From: Bacillota bacterium | Lineage (GTDB): Bacteria; Bacillota; DTU025; MWDF01 | NCBI GenBank assembly: GCA_029565935.1 | Contig: JAKQNF010000020.1 | Coordinates: forward strand, 1-60,567 | DNA length: 60,567 bases | Reading direction: 5' to 3' | Part shown: positions 15,753 through 24,499 of the stretch, in pieces | How the letters are laid out: each line of letters begins with the position of its first letter | Position numbering within the stretch: the stretch's first letter is position 1 | The notes under the pieces: generated by a model | Seen by the model: only the letters and a program-made list of their open reading frames with translations | What the model was told of the DNA's origin: nothing | Database searches by the model: none | Program-made: the position numbers and the translations under genes

Positions 15753-17420
15753 TTGAAGGATCGTATCAAGGAGACGACCGGTAGATGGTACAAAGAAGTG
15801 TACGAGAAATCGGTCGCCGACCCCAGGAGGAAGGAAAGGCGTGAAAACTTCGAGTCAGGCTCCGGAATCCCGATAAAGCCGCTCTACACGCCCGTCGACC
15901 TGGAAGGCAAGGATTATGAGGAGCAGTTAGGTTTCCCCGGTGAATTCCCCTTCACGCGCGGTGTCCAGCCTACTATGTACCGCGGCCGTTTTTGGACGAT
16001 GAGGCAGTATGCAGGCTTCGCCTCCGCGGAAGAATCCAACAAGCGCTACAAGATGCTTCTTGGATCCGGCCAGACGGGACTTTCAGTGGCGTTCGACCTG
16101 CCCACCCAGATAGGATACGATTCTGACAACGAGCTCTCGGCCGGCGAGGTAGGCAAGGTAGGAGTCGCGATAGACTCCCTTGCGGACATGGAGACGCTTT
16201 TCGACGGCATACCGCTCGACAAGGTCTCGACGTCGATGACGATCAACGCCCCCGCTGCGGTGCTCCTGGCGATGTACATCGCCGTGGGCGAGAAACACGG
16301 CGTGTCTTCAAAAGAACTCGACGGCACCATCCAGAACGACCTTTTGAAGGAATACGCCGCGCGCGGCACCTACATCTACCCTCCCCAGCCCTCGATGAGG
16401 CTGATCACCGACATCTTCGCATACTGCAAGGATAACGTGCCGAAGTGGAACACGATTTCCATCTCCGGATACCACATCCGCGAAGCGGGCTCTACCGCGG
16501 TGCAGGAAGTGGCCTTTACCCTTGCCGATGGTATCGCATACGTCGAGGCGGCGATAAAAGCAGGGCTAGATGTGGACGATTTCGCTCCGAGGCTCTCCTT
16601 CTTCTTCAACAGCCACAACGACTTCCTCGAGGAGATAGCCAAGTTCAGGGCCGCCAGGCGCCTGTGGGCGAAGATCATGAAAGACAGGTTCGGCGCGAAG
16701 AACCCGCGTTCTCTGATGCTGAGGTTCCATACGCAGACAGGCGGCTGCACGCTTACGGCACAGCAGCCCGACAACAACGTCGTCAGGGTGACCTTGCAGG
16801 CCCTCGCGGCAGTGCTTGGTGGTACGCAGTCGCTGCATACGAACTCCAGGGACGAGGCCCTCGCCCTTCCGACGGAAGATTCGGTGAGGATAGCCCTGAG
16901 GACCCAGCAGATAATAGCCTACGAAAGCGGCGTCTGCGACACCGTCGACCCGCTGGCCGGCAGCTATTACCTTGAATCACTATGCGATAAGATCGAGGAG
17001 CAGGCGGCGGATTACATCAAGAGGATCGATGAGATCGGAGGAGCTGTCAGGGCCATAGAACAGGGCTTCATACAGCGCGAGATCGAAGACTCCGCCTACA
17101 AGTACCAGATGTCGATAGAGAGCGGTGACAGGACTGTCGTCGGGCTCAACAAGTTCCAGATCAAGGAAACCGCCCCCAAGGGCCTGCTCAAGGTGGATGA
17201 AGCCGTAGGAAGGGCCCAGTGCGAGAAGATAAAGGCAGTAAAGGCAAGAAGGGACAACGCTGCCGTCAAGGCGGCGCTGAAGGACCTTGAGACAGCGGCG
17301 AAGGGCACGGACAACCTAATGCCGCCGATACTTGCGGCCGTGAAGCAGTACGCCACGCTAGGCGAGATCTGCGACGTGATGCGCGATGTGTTCGGCGAGT
17401 ACAAGCCGACGGGCATGTAA
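15753..17420 (+). CDS. Methylmalonyl-CoA mutase, catalytic (large) subunit
   Basis: Substrate-binding barrel subunit of B12-dependent methylmalonyl-CoA mutase in the split (archaeal-type) form, interconverting succinyl-CoA and (R)-methylmalonyl-CoA. Landmarks are [48 protein letters not shown] and the [19 protein letters not shown] segment, which fits methylmalonyl-CoA rather than isobutyryl-CoA mutases only in general terms. The B12 domain is absent and encoded by the next gene. TTG 15753 follows GGGGGTG at seven bases and gives 555 residues, the usual length; ATGs at 15711 and 15738 would lie before or in that site. Confidence 0.94.
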   Translation: MKDRIKETTGRWYKEVYEKSVADPRRKERRENFESGSGIPIKPLYTPVDLEGKDYEEQLGFPGEFPFTRGVQPTMYRGRFWTMRQYAGFASAEESNKRYKMLLGSGQTGLSVAFDLPTQIGYDSDNELSAGEVGKVGVAIDSLADMETLFDGIPLDKVSTSMTINAPAAVLLAMYIAVGEKHGVSSKELDGTIQNDLLKEYAARGTYIYPPQPSMRLITDIFAYCKDNVPKWNTISISGYHIREAGSTAVQEVAFTLADGIAYVEAAIKAGLDVDDFAPRLSFFFNSHNDFLEEIAKFRAARRLWAKIMKDRFGAKNPRSLMLRFHTQTGGCTLTAQQPDNNVVRVTLQALAAVLGGTQSLHTNSRDEALALPTEDSVRIALRTQQIIAYESGVCDTVDPLAGSYYLESLCDKIEEQAADYIKRIDEIGGAVRAIEQGFIQREIEDSAYKYQMSIESGDRTVVGLNKFQIKETAPKGLLKVDEAVGRAQCEKIKAVKARRDNAAVKAALKDLETAAKGTDNLMPPILAAVKQYATLGEICDVMRDVFGEYKPTGM

Positions 17421-17433
17421 GGAGGCTTTGGAG

Positions 17434-17832
17434 ATGGACAGGAAGATCAGGGTGCTGGTGGCCAAACCGGGCCTCGACGGACATGACAGAGGAGCCAAGG
17501 TAGTTGCAAGGGCCCTCAGGGACGCCGGCATGGAGGTAATCTACACTGGGCTCAGGCAGACGCCGGAGCAGATAGTATCCGCCGCCATACAAGAGGACGT
17601 GGACTGTGTCGCGCTTTCAATACTCTCCGGCGCGCACAACCACCTGTTCCCTAAGGTAGTCGATTTGCTCAAGGAGAAGGGCGCCGATGACGTACTGGTA
17701 GTAGGCGGCGGTGTCATACCCGACGAGGACATCCCAGGCCTCGTAGCCAAGGGCGTAGCGGCGGTGTTCACACCTGGCACGCCCACGACCAAGACCGCGG
17801 AGTACATACGCGAGAACATAAAGAGGAAGTAA
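17434..17832 (+). CDS. Methylmalonyl-CoA mutase, B12-binding (small) subunit
   Basis: Cobalamin-binding subunit of the split mutase, 132 residues. [18 protein letters not shown] carries the DxHxxG motif whose histidine binds cobalt; [12 protein letters not shown] and [12 protein letters not shown] complete the B12 fold. ATG 17434 follows AAGGAGG (17419-17425), which overlaps the stop of the large subunit; a longer frame from 17386 is rejected. Pairing with the upstream large subunit is clear from position and spacing of 13 bases. Confidence 0.95.
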   Translation: MDRKIRVLVAKPGLDGHDRGAKVVARALRDAGMEVIYTGLRQTPEQIVSAAIQEDVDCVALSILSGAHNHLFPKVVDLLKEKGADDVLVVGGGVIPDEDIPGLVAKGVAAVFTPGTPTTKTAEYIRENIKRK

Positions 17833-17833
17833 C

Positions 17834-18811
17834 ATGTCCCAATCTGACCGCGCGGAAAAAGTAAGGCATCTTGTGGACGGGGCGGTCGCGGGAGACGTCC
17901 GCTCGGTCTCAAGACTGATATCGTTGGTTGAGAACGAGGCCTCCGGTTACGAGGAGGCCTATTCCATGTTCTACGGCAGGACCGGCAAGGCGAAGGTGAT
18001 AGGCATAACCGGCCCTCCCGGGGGCGGCAAGAGCACTCTCGTCGACAAGCTCGCCTCCAAGCTGAGGCAGCTCGGCAACCGGGTGGGCGTGATAGCGGTG
18101 GATCCCACCTCCCCTTTCACTGGAGGCGCCGTCCTCGGAGACAGGGTCCGCATGCAAAGGCATAACGCAGATCCGGGAGTCTTCATCAGGAGCATGGGCA
18201 CCAGAGGACACCTCGGTGGCCTCTCAAGGGGCACCGCTGCCGCCGTAGACGTGCTGGACGCCGCCGGTTACGATTACGTCCTGGTCGAGACCGTGGGCGT
18301 CGGACAATCGGAGATCGAGATCTCGAGCCTGTCCGATTTAGTGGTGCTTCTGAACGTCCCGGGCTTGGGCGACGAGATACAGATCATCAAGGCGGGCATC
18401 ATGGAGATCGGGGACGTGTTCGTTGTCAACAAGATGGACAGGCCCGGCGCGGACAGGACCAAGGCGGAGCTGGAATATGCGCTGGATTTGGGGCACGAGC
18501 TTCCCAGAAGGCCCAAGGTGCTGATGACCAATGCCGAGACTTCCGAGGGCGTGGCCGAGCTGGTCGCGGAGATCGACGATTATTATGGCTGGCTCAGAGA
18601 TTCAGGGATATTGGAAAAGCGCAGGGCAAAGCATGCCGAGCTCGTGGTCACGCGGATGCTGGCCGACCGCCTGATGAAGAGGTTGGGCTCCGAGGGCGAG
18701 GACGGCGAGCTGGCAGGCGAGCTGTACGTTTGCGTATCGAGAAGGCTATTAACGCCCTACGAGGCGGCCGAGAGGATCTTCAAGAGGATAATCGAAAAGG
18801 GGGCAATTTGA
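17834..18811 (+). CDS. meaB: Mutase-associated GTPase MeaB/ArgK
   Basis: G-protein chaperone that gates B12 loading of methylmalonyl-CoA mutase and protects it from inactivation. 325 residues with the P-loop GITGPPGGGKSTLVDKL, the family hallmark DPTSPFTGGAVLGDRVRM, VETVGVGQSE (switch region) and NKMDRPGAD (guanine specificity). It starts one base after the small subunit, and its stop TGA overlaps the ATG of the epimerase. The old name ArgK (an amino acid transport kinase) is not a better fit here. Confidence 0.96.
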   Translation: MSQSDRAEKVRHLVDGAVAGDVRSVSRLISLVENEASGYEEAYSMFYGRTGKAKVIGITGPPGGGKSTLVDKLASKLRQLGNRVGVIAVDPTSPFTGGAVLGDRVRMQRHNADPGVFIRSMGTRGHLGGLSRGTAAAVDVLDAAGYDYVLVETVGVGQSEIEISSLSDLVVLLNVPGLGDEIQIIKAGIMEIGDVFVVNKMDRPGADRTKAELEYALDLGHELPRRPKVLMTNAETSEGVAELVAEIDDYYGWLRDSGILEKRRAKHAELVVTRMLADRLMKRLGSEGEDGELAGELYVCVSRRLLTPYEAAERIFKRIIEKGAI

Positions 18812-19215
18812 TGAAGGCTCTTAAGGTGGACCATATAGGCATCGCTGTCACCAACCTCGAAGAAGGGGCCAAGATGTACGAAGCCATGGGTATGAAGCTC
18901 GCCGGCGTCGAAGAGGTCGCCGAGCAGAAGGTCAGGGTGGGCTTTTTGCCCATCGGGGACACAGAGGTGGAGCTTTTAGAATCAACCGACCCTGAGGGCC
19001 CCATAGCGAAGTTCATCGAGAAGAACGGAGGAAGAGGCGGCATCCAGCATATAGCTTTCAGGGTGGACGACGTCGCCAAGGCCCTAGAAGCCCTGAAGGC
19101 CGCGGGCATACCTCTTATTGACCAAGTTCCACGATACGGGGCCGGAGGCGCGAAGATCGCGTTCATCCACCCCAAGGCGACCGGCGGGGTCTTGATAGAG
19201 CTATCCGAGAGGTAA
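18811..19215 (+). CDS. mce: Methylmalonyl-CoA epimerase
   Basis: Interconverts (R)- and (S)-methylmalonyl-CoA so that mutase product can reach the decarboxylase. Glyoxalase-fold protein of 134 residues; likely metal ligands are H8 (KVDHIGIAV), H80 (GIQHIAF) and E130 (GVLIELSER), matching the family pattern, with ELLESTDPEGPIAKFIEKN between. The ATG at 18811 overlaps the meaB stop by one base (TGATG); the longer frame upstream is the tail of meaB read in another frame. It ends the mutase operon, with a terminator 18 bases on. Confidence 0.95.
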   Translation: MKALKVDHIGIAVTNLEEGAKMYEAMGMKLAGVEEVAEQKVRVGFLPIGDTEVELLESTDPEGPIAKFIEKNGGRGGIQHIAFRVDDVAKALEALKAAGIPLIDQVPRYGAGGAKIAFIHPKATGGVLIELSER

Positions 19216-19232
19216 GGAATAGGCAAGGCTTC

Positions 19233-19269
19233 AAAGCAGGCATGGCATCGATCCATACCTGCTTTTTTT
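19233..19269 (+). terminator. Rho-independent terminator of the mutase operon
   Basis: AAAGCAGG (19233-19240) pairs with CCTGCTTT (19258-19265), with an inner ATGG/CCAT stem, and runs into a T tract TTTTTTTA. Confidence 0.92.
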
Positions 19270-19404
19270 ATGATTCAATCCTACACTAGAGAGGATAACC
19301 TGTTAGATTGGCGAATGGTGTATAGAAAGGCCTTTTGTAATGGCGATTTGCCGTTCTTCTGGCTAAGACTTAGTCAATTCTCAAAAATATCTAAGGAGGT
19401 CAGC

Positions 19405-19908
19405 ATGAAGAAGTTATTTACGGTAGTACTCGCTATGTCAATGGTATTGGCACTGTCTGCGGTCTCGATGGCCAAGAACAACACGATCAGCCTTACCGCT
19501 AACTGGGGAACGACGATTGTAGGCCTGGAATATGAAAGAAGGCTCGGCAACTTCGGACTTGGTTTTGAGGCCAACATGTTAATCAATCCGAGTAACATGC
19601 TGAATGCGGCTTATCCATTTGCAATGAGGACAAATGCGATACTGAGGTACTACCTTGACCTCAGCCCGCAGGTCAAGCCATATGTAAGCCTCGCTCCCGG
19701 CGCGTTCATGGTTTTCATACCCGAAGTAGATGTAACAACCAGTTTCGCGATGTTCGACATGCCAATGACGCTGGGTGTCGAATATACCCCAGGTAACTTA
19801 AGGTTCGCGATCGAAGGTGGATATGAGCTCCTGGCTATGGCAGCCCCCACAGGGACCGCTTCCAGCGGGTTGTTCTTCGTAAAAGCCGCGGCGGGTTATC
19901 GCTTCTAG
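19405..19908 (+). CDS. Secreted outer-membrane-like beta protein, paralogue 1
   Basis: A 167-residue exported protein. It has a signal peptide (MKKLFTVVLAMSMVLALS..., probable cleavage after SMA near residue 23) and then alternating polar/hydrophobic strands rich in Tyr, Gly and Phe. It ends in AAGYRF, with the C-terminal phenylalanine typical of outer-membrane beta-barrels. The ATG follows TAAGGAGGTCAGC. The paralogue at 20129 shares YERRLGNFGLG, SPQ.KPY, YTPGN.R.A.E.GYE and GLFF.KAAAGYRF-like segments. No name is recognised; an eight-stranded barrel or a related small beta-protein is the best guess. Own terminator follows, so it is monocistronic. Confidence 0.8.
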   Translation: MKKLFTVVLAMSMVLALSAVSMAKNNTISLTANWGTTIVGLEYERRLGNFGLGFEANMLINPSNMLNAAYPFAMRTNAILRYYLDLSPQVKPYVSLAPGAFMVFIPEVDVTTSFAMFDMPMTLGVEYTPGNLRFAIEGGYELLAMAAPTGTASSGLFFVKAAAGYRF

Positions 19909-19934
19909 GCAAGGTCGTGATAGAGATCGGATTA

Positions 19935-19957
19935 GGGAGGCTTCGGCCTCCCTTTTC
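19935..19957 (+). terminator. Rho-independent terminator
   Basis: GGGAGGC (19935-19941), TTCG tetraloop, GCCTCCC (19946-19952), then TTTTCT. Confidence 0.92.
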
Positions 19958-20128
19958 TATTCCTCTCCAGTGCCTGGTGCGGATAAGGCACATGTCCTCT
20001 AGGATATGGCAACCCTTTCCGCATGAAGGAATCCATCCCCATTCGAAGAATGAACTATTGGTATGTATTACTATCCGACTGTGATGACAATAGCGTAAAA
20101 TGCCATGAGTTAAAAAGGGGGTGAGGAC

Positions 20129-20644
20129 ATGAGAAGAGCGCTCATAATCCTTTCGTTGGTGATCGTGACCGTCCTTTGTCTCTCAGCTGCGTCTGCGGCC
20201 GAAAGCAGCAACACGATTAGCCTTTTCGGCTCGTTCTCCTTCACCTTCTTCGGCGTCGAGTACGAAAGAAGGTTGGGTAACTTCGGACTCGGAGCGGACC
20301 TGGGTCTCTTTTCGATAATGGACCTCATGCTGCCTGAAGCATTCTTTTCGATGAGGCTAAATGGGCTCTTCAGGTATTATTTCAATGTAAGTCCACAGTT
20401 CAAGCCCTATATCAACGTAGCGCCCGGCGTGATGATGATGTTCCTAAAGGTGCCTGAGCCTGCCTTGGCGGTCACCGTTCCCGTGTTCAACATGCACACC
20501 TCCGCAGGTATGGAATACACCCCGGGCAACTTCAGGCTGGCTTTGGAGGCAGGGTACGAATTCTACGTTGTACCCACCCTGCCGGCGCAGTACGAGGTCC
20601 CAGGCCTGTTCTTCATAAAATTGGCGGCTGGCTACCGCTTCTAG
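20129..20644 (+). CDS. Secreted outer-membrane-like beta protein, paralogue 2
   Basis: A 171-residue paralogue of the preceding protein. The signal peptide is MRRALIILSLVIVTVLCLSA with probable cleavage after ASA near residue 23. The mature part repeats the same strand pattern (NTISLFGSFSF, GVEYERRLGNFGLG, YTPGNFRLALEAGYE) and ends in AAGYRF. The site AAAAAGGGGGTGAGGAC precedes the ATG. Divergence is greatest in the middle (residues about 55-75 and 105-120), which would be exposed loops if it is a barrel. No function is recognised. The two genes have separate terminators and probably separate promoters. Confidence 0.8.
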   Translation: MRRALIILSLVIVTVLCLSAASAAESSNTISLFGSFSFTFFGVEYERRLGNFGLGADLGLFSIMDLMLPEAFFSMRLNGLFRYYFNVSPQFKPYINVAPGVMMMFLKVPEPALAVTVPVFNMHTSAGMEYTPGNFRLALEAGYEFYVVPTLPAQYEVPGLFFIKLAAGYRF

Positions 20645-20661
20645 GCGACGGTCGGAGCAAT

Positions 20662-20702
20662 AAGGCCGGGAGGGCGGCCCAATGACCTGCCCTCCCGGCC
20701 TT
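20662..20702. terminator. Bidirectional terminator between convergent genes
   Basis: Perfect 14-bp stem AAGGCCGGGAGGGC (20662-20675) with GCCCTCCCGGCCTT (20689-20702), between a rightward gene ending at 20644 and a leftward gene ending at 20719. T runs are short on both sides. Confidence 0.75.
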
Positions 20703-20718
20703 GTCCATGTTAGACGTG

Positions 20719-21882
20719 TTATGCCTTATATGTCTTCCTGAAGGTGTCGACGGCGTTCCTCTTGTCGACCTTCATGCCGAGCTCCTCCATCGCCTCTCCA
20801 ATATATAGCACGGCCTTCTCCAACATCTCGGGCGTGGTGCTTCCCATATGCCCTATCCTGAAGGCCTTCCCTGCCAGCGAAGCCAAAGCGCCTGCCACTA
20901 TCATGCCCTTCTTGGCCAGAGCCGCCCTGAACGCGGCATCGTCGGTACCCTCGACATGAAGCACCGTCGTCAGCGTAGGCGCCGCGATGGCGTCAGGGGC
21001 GAGGGCCTTCAGCCCGTATGTCGAAAGCGCGGTCCTTACCGCCTTGCCATATGCCCTGTGCCTTGCGTACCTTTCCTTCAGCCCTTCTGCGAACACCGCC
21101 TTCATCCCGGCCTCGTAGGCATATATCATGTTCACCGCAGGCGTGGCGTAGTACTTGGAAGGATTCTCCATTATCGGCGCCCACATCTTGATGTCGGCGT
21201 AGTATGCGTTCACCCTGCCCAGGGTCTCCCTCGCCGCGAGGGCCTTCTTGCCGAAAGCCACTATGGCAAGTCCGGGAGGCACCCCTATCGCCTTCTGGCT
21301 TCCGGTCAGCACCACGTCTATCCTATATTCAGGGTTGCCAGCATAGGCTTTCCCCATATCTTCCTCTATCGCGGCAGAAGCGCAGACTCCGTCGAGTATG
21401 AACAGCGCGCCGCTCTTCTTCACGGCAGGCACCAGCTTCTCCAGATCGGCCTCGACCCCGGTAGATGTGTCGACGTGGGTGACGGTGACGGCCTTGAAGC
21501 CGCCTTCGGCCAGCTTCCTACCGACTTCCGCCATGTCAACGTGCTCTCCCCACTTCGACTTGATGGCCTCCACCTTGATTCCGAATGCCTCCGCTAGCTG
21601 GATGAACCTGTCGCCGAAATAGCCGTGGCTCAGCACCAGCAGCTTCTCCCCCGGGGCTACCGTGTTCACCACCGCCATCTCCATTGACAGCGTCCCGGAA
21701 CCGGCGACGACGAAGACTTCCCCGTCGCAGTTGAAAAGCTTCCTCGTCATCGACAGGGCGTTCTTGTAGACGGCGACGAACCTCGGGTCGGTATGAGCCC
21801 TCGTCTCCGAGGACAATGCATCATAGACTTCGTCCGCCACCGGCGTAGGTCCTGGTATAAGCAGCATCTCCTTGTTGCGCAT
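20719..21882 (-). CDS. Class V aminotransferase (alanine/serine--glyoxylate type)
   Basis: PLP enzyme of 387 residues from the alanine-glyoxylate / serine-glyoxylate / serine-pyruvate aminotransferase group. LLIPGPTPVADEV opens the sequence, VAGSGTLSMEMAVVN binds the cofactor phosphate, ILDGVCASA holds the PLP-contacting Asp and TGSQKAIGVPPG the Schiff-base lysine (K197). It would turn glyoxylate to glycine, or serine to hydroxypyruvate, linking to the glycine cleavage system and glycerate kinase encoded later in the window. Donor preference is not resolved. The GTG/ATG start region has GAGGGGG upstream. Confidence 0.88.
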   Translation of the reverse strand: MRNKEMLLIPGPTPVADEVYDALSSETRAHTDPRFVAVYKNALSMTRKLFNCDGEVFVVAGSGTLSMEMAVVNTVAPGEKLLVLSHGYFGDRFIQLAEAFGIKVEAIKSKWGEHVDMAEVGRKLAEGGFKAVTVTHVDTSTGVEADLEKLVPAVKKSGALFILDGVCASAAIEEDMGKAYAGNPEYRIDVVLTGSQKAIGVPPGLAIVAFGKKALAARETLGRVNAYYADIKMWAPIMENPSKYYATPAVNMIYAYEAGMKAVFAEGLKERYARHRAYGKAVRTALSTYGLKALAPDAIAAPTLTTVLHVEGTDDAAFRAALAKKGMIVAGALASLAGKAFRIGHMGSTTPEMLEKAVLYIGEAMEELGMKVDKRNAVDTFRKTYKA

Positions 21883-21997
21883 GTGTAAACCCCCTCGTTA
21901 TGATGAATATCCCTTTGATGGTTTCTAGCCAGTCATCATCGTGCTATAGATAATTATGCTTCTGAAGCATGCTTTGTTCAAGAAAGGTCCGAAGCCC

Positions 21998-22729
21998 TTA
22001 CTTGGCGCCACATACGGGGCACCGGTCTCTCTTGGCCAGCTCGAATGATTCGTACACTCCGGAGTGAAGGTCGAAATATATGACCTTGCCCGCCGGAAGG
22101 CCCCCTTTCTCAGCGAGGTATCTAATCGTCTCCGCTGCCATCATCGAACCCACCATCCCTGCCACTGCGCCCAGCACAGGCGGGGCTTGCGCCCCATCAC
22201 CGTCGTCCTCCTCGGGTATCAGGCAGGCCCTGCAGGGGCCCTTGCTGGGTTCGAAGAAACCGACCATCCCCGTATAGCCGGTGACCGAACCATCTATATA
22301 GGGCCTTCCTGCGCTGAAGCACGCGCGGTTGAGCACCCTCCTGGTCTCGTGGTTGTCGACGGCACCCAGCACTATGTCGTAGCCCGCGGCGATATCGACG
22401 GAGTTCTCGTCATCGAGCCTTACTGCGTGTATCATGACCTTGACCTCCGGATTCAGCTGGGAGATCTTATAAGCGGCCGAGGCGGCCTTCACTTCCCCTA
22501 TGTCGGTCGTAAAGTGTAGTATCTGCCTGTTCAGGTTTGAGAGCTCCACGATGTCGGAATCTACGATGCCGATTCTGCCGACGCCCGCCGCGGCTAGATA
22601 ATATAGCAGAGGGGATCCTATCCCGCCCGCGCCGACCACGAGCGCGCTCGATCCTGCGAGCCTTTTCTGTCCTTCCCCGTCGAACCCGGGCAAGCCTATA
22701 TGCCTGTCGTACCTTCCCAACCCGGACAC
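21998..22729 (-). CDS. ThiF/MoeB/HesA-family E1-like adenylyltransferase
   Basis: ATP-dependent activating enzyme that adenylates the C terminus of a ubiquitin-like sulfur carrier such as ThiS or MoaD. 243 residues: RYDRHIGLPGF start, VVGAGGIGSPLLYYLAAAGVG nucleotide loop (about residues 31-51), VDSDIVELSNLNRQ, and two Cys pairs (CRAC and CPVC) that bind structural zinc. No sulfur-carrier gene, thi or moa gene is adjacent, so its pathway is unknown. It is transcribed away from the UxaA pair and in the same direction as the aminotransferase 115 bases downstream. Confidence 0.87.
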   Translation of the reverse strand: MSGLGRYDRHIGLPGFDGEGQKRLAGSSALVVGAGGIGSPLLYYLAAAGVGRIGIVDSDIVELSNLNRQILHFTTDIGEVKAASAAYKISQLNPEVKVMIHAVRLDDENSVDIAAGYDIVLGAVDNHETRRVLNRACFSAGRPYIDGSVTGYTGMVGFFEPSKGPCRACLIPEEDDGDGAQAPPVLGAVAGMVGSMMAAETIRYLAEKGGLPAGKVIYFDLHSGVYESFELAKRDRCPVCGAK

Positions 22730-22859
22730 CTCCCTAAACCGCCCTTATGGTGCCGAAGGCGTTTTTTCGGATGCCAAACGCCCTCCTTTTGTATTATTCT
22801 ATCAGTATGGGCGATTTTGGATAACCACCTGAGGACATTTCTTCCACGGAGGTGCGAAA

Positions 22860-23138
22860 ATGGCGAAAGCCCTGGAAGCGGACAGCTCCGATAACGTCGC
22901 GACAGTACTCGAAGACGTAGTCCGAAATCAGATGATAGAGATAGCAGGGACAGGAAGGTGCCTTACGGCATCTTGCGATATATCCCGTTTCCACAAGGTG
23001 GCCACGGCCGACATACCCTTAGGGCGGCAGGTCGTGAAGTACGGGCAACCCATAGGCTGCGCCACGGCGGACATCCATACGGGCGAGCACGTGCACGTCC
23101 ACAACATGGCGAGCCTCAGGGCAAGGAGGCAGCCTTGA
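22860..23138 (+). CDS. UxaA-family dehydratase, small SAF-domain subunit
   Basis: A 92-residue protein matching the N-terminal SAF domain of altronate/galactarate dehydratases and the small subunit (SuyA) of sulfolactate sulfo-lyase. DIPLGRQVVKYGQPIGCATADI followed by HTGEHVHVHNM is the family signature. GGAGGTG precedes the ATG. Its stop codon overlaps the ATG of the large subunit (TGATG), so the two form one enzyme. The substrate is a hydroxy acid; which one cannot be told. Confidence 0.88.
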   Translation: MAKALEADSSDNVATVLEDVVRNQMIEIAGTGRCLTASCDISRFHKVATADIPLGRQVVKYGQPIGCATADIHTGEHVHVHNMASLRARRQP

Positions 23139-24316
23139 TGGGACTTAAGGGACACATGATCGAAGGATACGCCAGGCCTTCGGGAAGGCACGGCATAAGG
23201 AACCACCTTGCCATAATACCGGCCTCAGTCTGCGCAGGGGAGGTCGCGTCGAGGATCGCATCGCAGATTCCGGGCGCGGTAGCGCTGGTCCACCCCAATG
23301 GATGCTGCCAGATGGGCGAGGACTACGCCCAGACGGCAAGGACCCTCACGGGCATGGGCAGGAATCCGAACGTCGGAGCGTGCCTGGTGGTCGGGCTCGG
23401 ATGCGAGGGGATGGACCCGGGCGAGATAGCCGGAGGCATCAGCGCCACCGGTAAGGACGTGGAGACCGTCATCATACAAAAGAGCGGAGGTACCGCAAAG
23501 GCCGTTGCCGAAGGGCTCGTAAAGGCCAGGAAGCTGGCAGGGTCGCTTTCGGCAATGCAGAAGGTGCATTTCGACGCATCGGAGCTGGTCCTGGGACTTG
23601 AGTGCGGAGCGTCCGACCCGACCTCTGGCATAGCGGCGAACCCTTCATTGGGTGTGGCCTCGGACATGCTGGTGGGGCTGGGAGGTGTCTCGGTGCTCTC
23701 CGAGACGACGGAGTTGATAGGCGCAGAGCGGCTGCTGGCCGCAAGGGCCGTCGACAAGAAGGTGGCCGAGGACCTGCTAAGGATAGTCCTCGAAACGGAG
23801 AAGAGGGCGGTCTCGATGGGGACGGACCTTAGGGGCACCCAGCCGACGCCCGGCAACATCAGGGGCGGCATCTCGTCCATAGAGGAGAAGTCCCTGGGCT
23901 GCATACTCAAGGCGGGCAAGTCGCCGTTGATGGGAGTGCTGCCCTACGCAGGTGAGATCAGGAAGGAGGCCTCGGGCCTCTACATGATGGACACCCCCGG
24001 TCAGGACGTCGATTCGATGACTGGCATGCTCGCAGGTGGGGCGCATATAGTGGTGTTCACGACGGGCCTCGGCACGCCGACCGGAAGTCCCATAGCTCCG
24101 GTGATCAAGGTAACTGCGAACAAGGCGACCTTTGACAACATGAAGGATGACACCGACCTGGACTTGAGCGCCGTCATGGACGGCACGATGACGCTCGAGG
24201 AAGCCGGCGGACTGATATTCGAGGAGATCCTGTCCGCTTGCAGGGGCAAGCTTACGAAGTCGGAGTCGGGGGGACACAAGGAGTTCGGCATAATGAGGGT
24301 GGGATGGACCTTCTAG
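23138..24316 (+). CDS. UxaA-family dehydratase, large catalytic subunit
   Basis: Large subunit (392 residues) of a split UxaA-type hydro-lyase, resembling altronate dehydratase C-terminal domain and SuyB. GYARPSGRHGIRNHLAIIP opens it; conserved cysteines in HPNGCCQMGEDY, VGLGCEGMDPG and LGLECGASDPTSG are the probable iron or Fe-S ligands; VFTTGLGTPTGSPIAPVIKVTAN lies near the end. The ATG at 23138 overlaps the small subunit stop; a longer upstream frame is a shadow of it. Sugar-acid genes are absent nearby, so a role in hydroxy-acid or sulfolactate breakdown remains open. Confidence 0.88.
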   Translation: MGLKGHMIEGYARPSGRHGIRNHLAIIPASVCAGEVASRIASQIPGAVALVHPNGCCQMGEDYAQTARTLTGMGRNPNVGACLVVGLGCEGMDPGEIAGGISATGKDVETVIIQKSGGTAKAVAEGLVKARKLAGSLSAMQKVHFDASELVLGLECGASDPTSGIAANPSLGVASDMLVGLGGVSVLSETTELIGAERLLAARAVDKKVAEDLLRIVLETEKRAVSMGTDLRGTQPTPGNIRGGISSIEEKSLGCILKAGKSPLMGVLPYAGEIRKEASGLYMMDTPGQDVDSMTGMLAGGAHIVVFTTGLGTPTGSPIAPVIKVTANKATFDNMKDDTDLDLSAVMDGTMTLEEAGGLIFEEILSACRGKLTKSESGGHKEFGIMRVGWTF

Positions 24317-24335
24317 CCGCGATCTTCTGAAGCCG

Positions 24336-24373
24336 AAGCCCCCGACGCGAAAGAGCGTTCGGGGGCTTTTTTT
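24336..24373 (+). terminator. Rho-independent terminator
   Basis: AAGCCCCCGACGC (24336-24348) pairs with GCGTTCGGGGGCTT (24355-24368, one bulged T) and runs into seven T residues. Confidence 0.93.
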
Positions 24374-24499
24374 CGGGCATCTTTCATTGAATAGCTGTTC
24401 TGGTGAGTCGATATACCTGCATATGAGCGATTCGGCTTGCCAGGATTATTCACTGCTGGTAATATTTAATTTTGCCGTCCGGAGATATTGGAGGTAATC

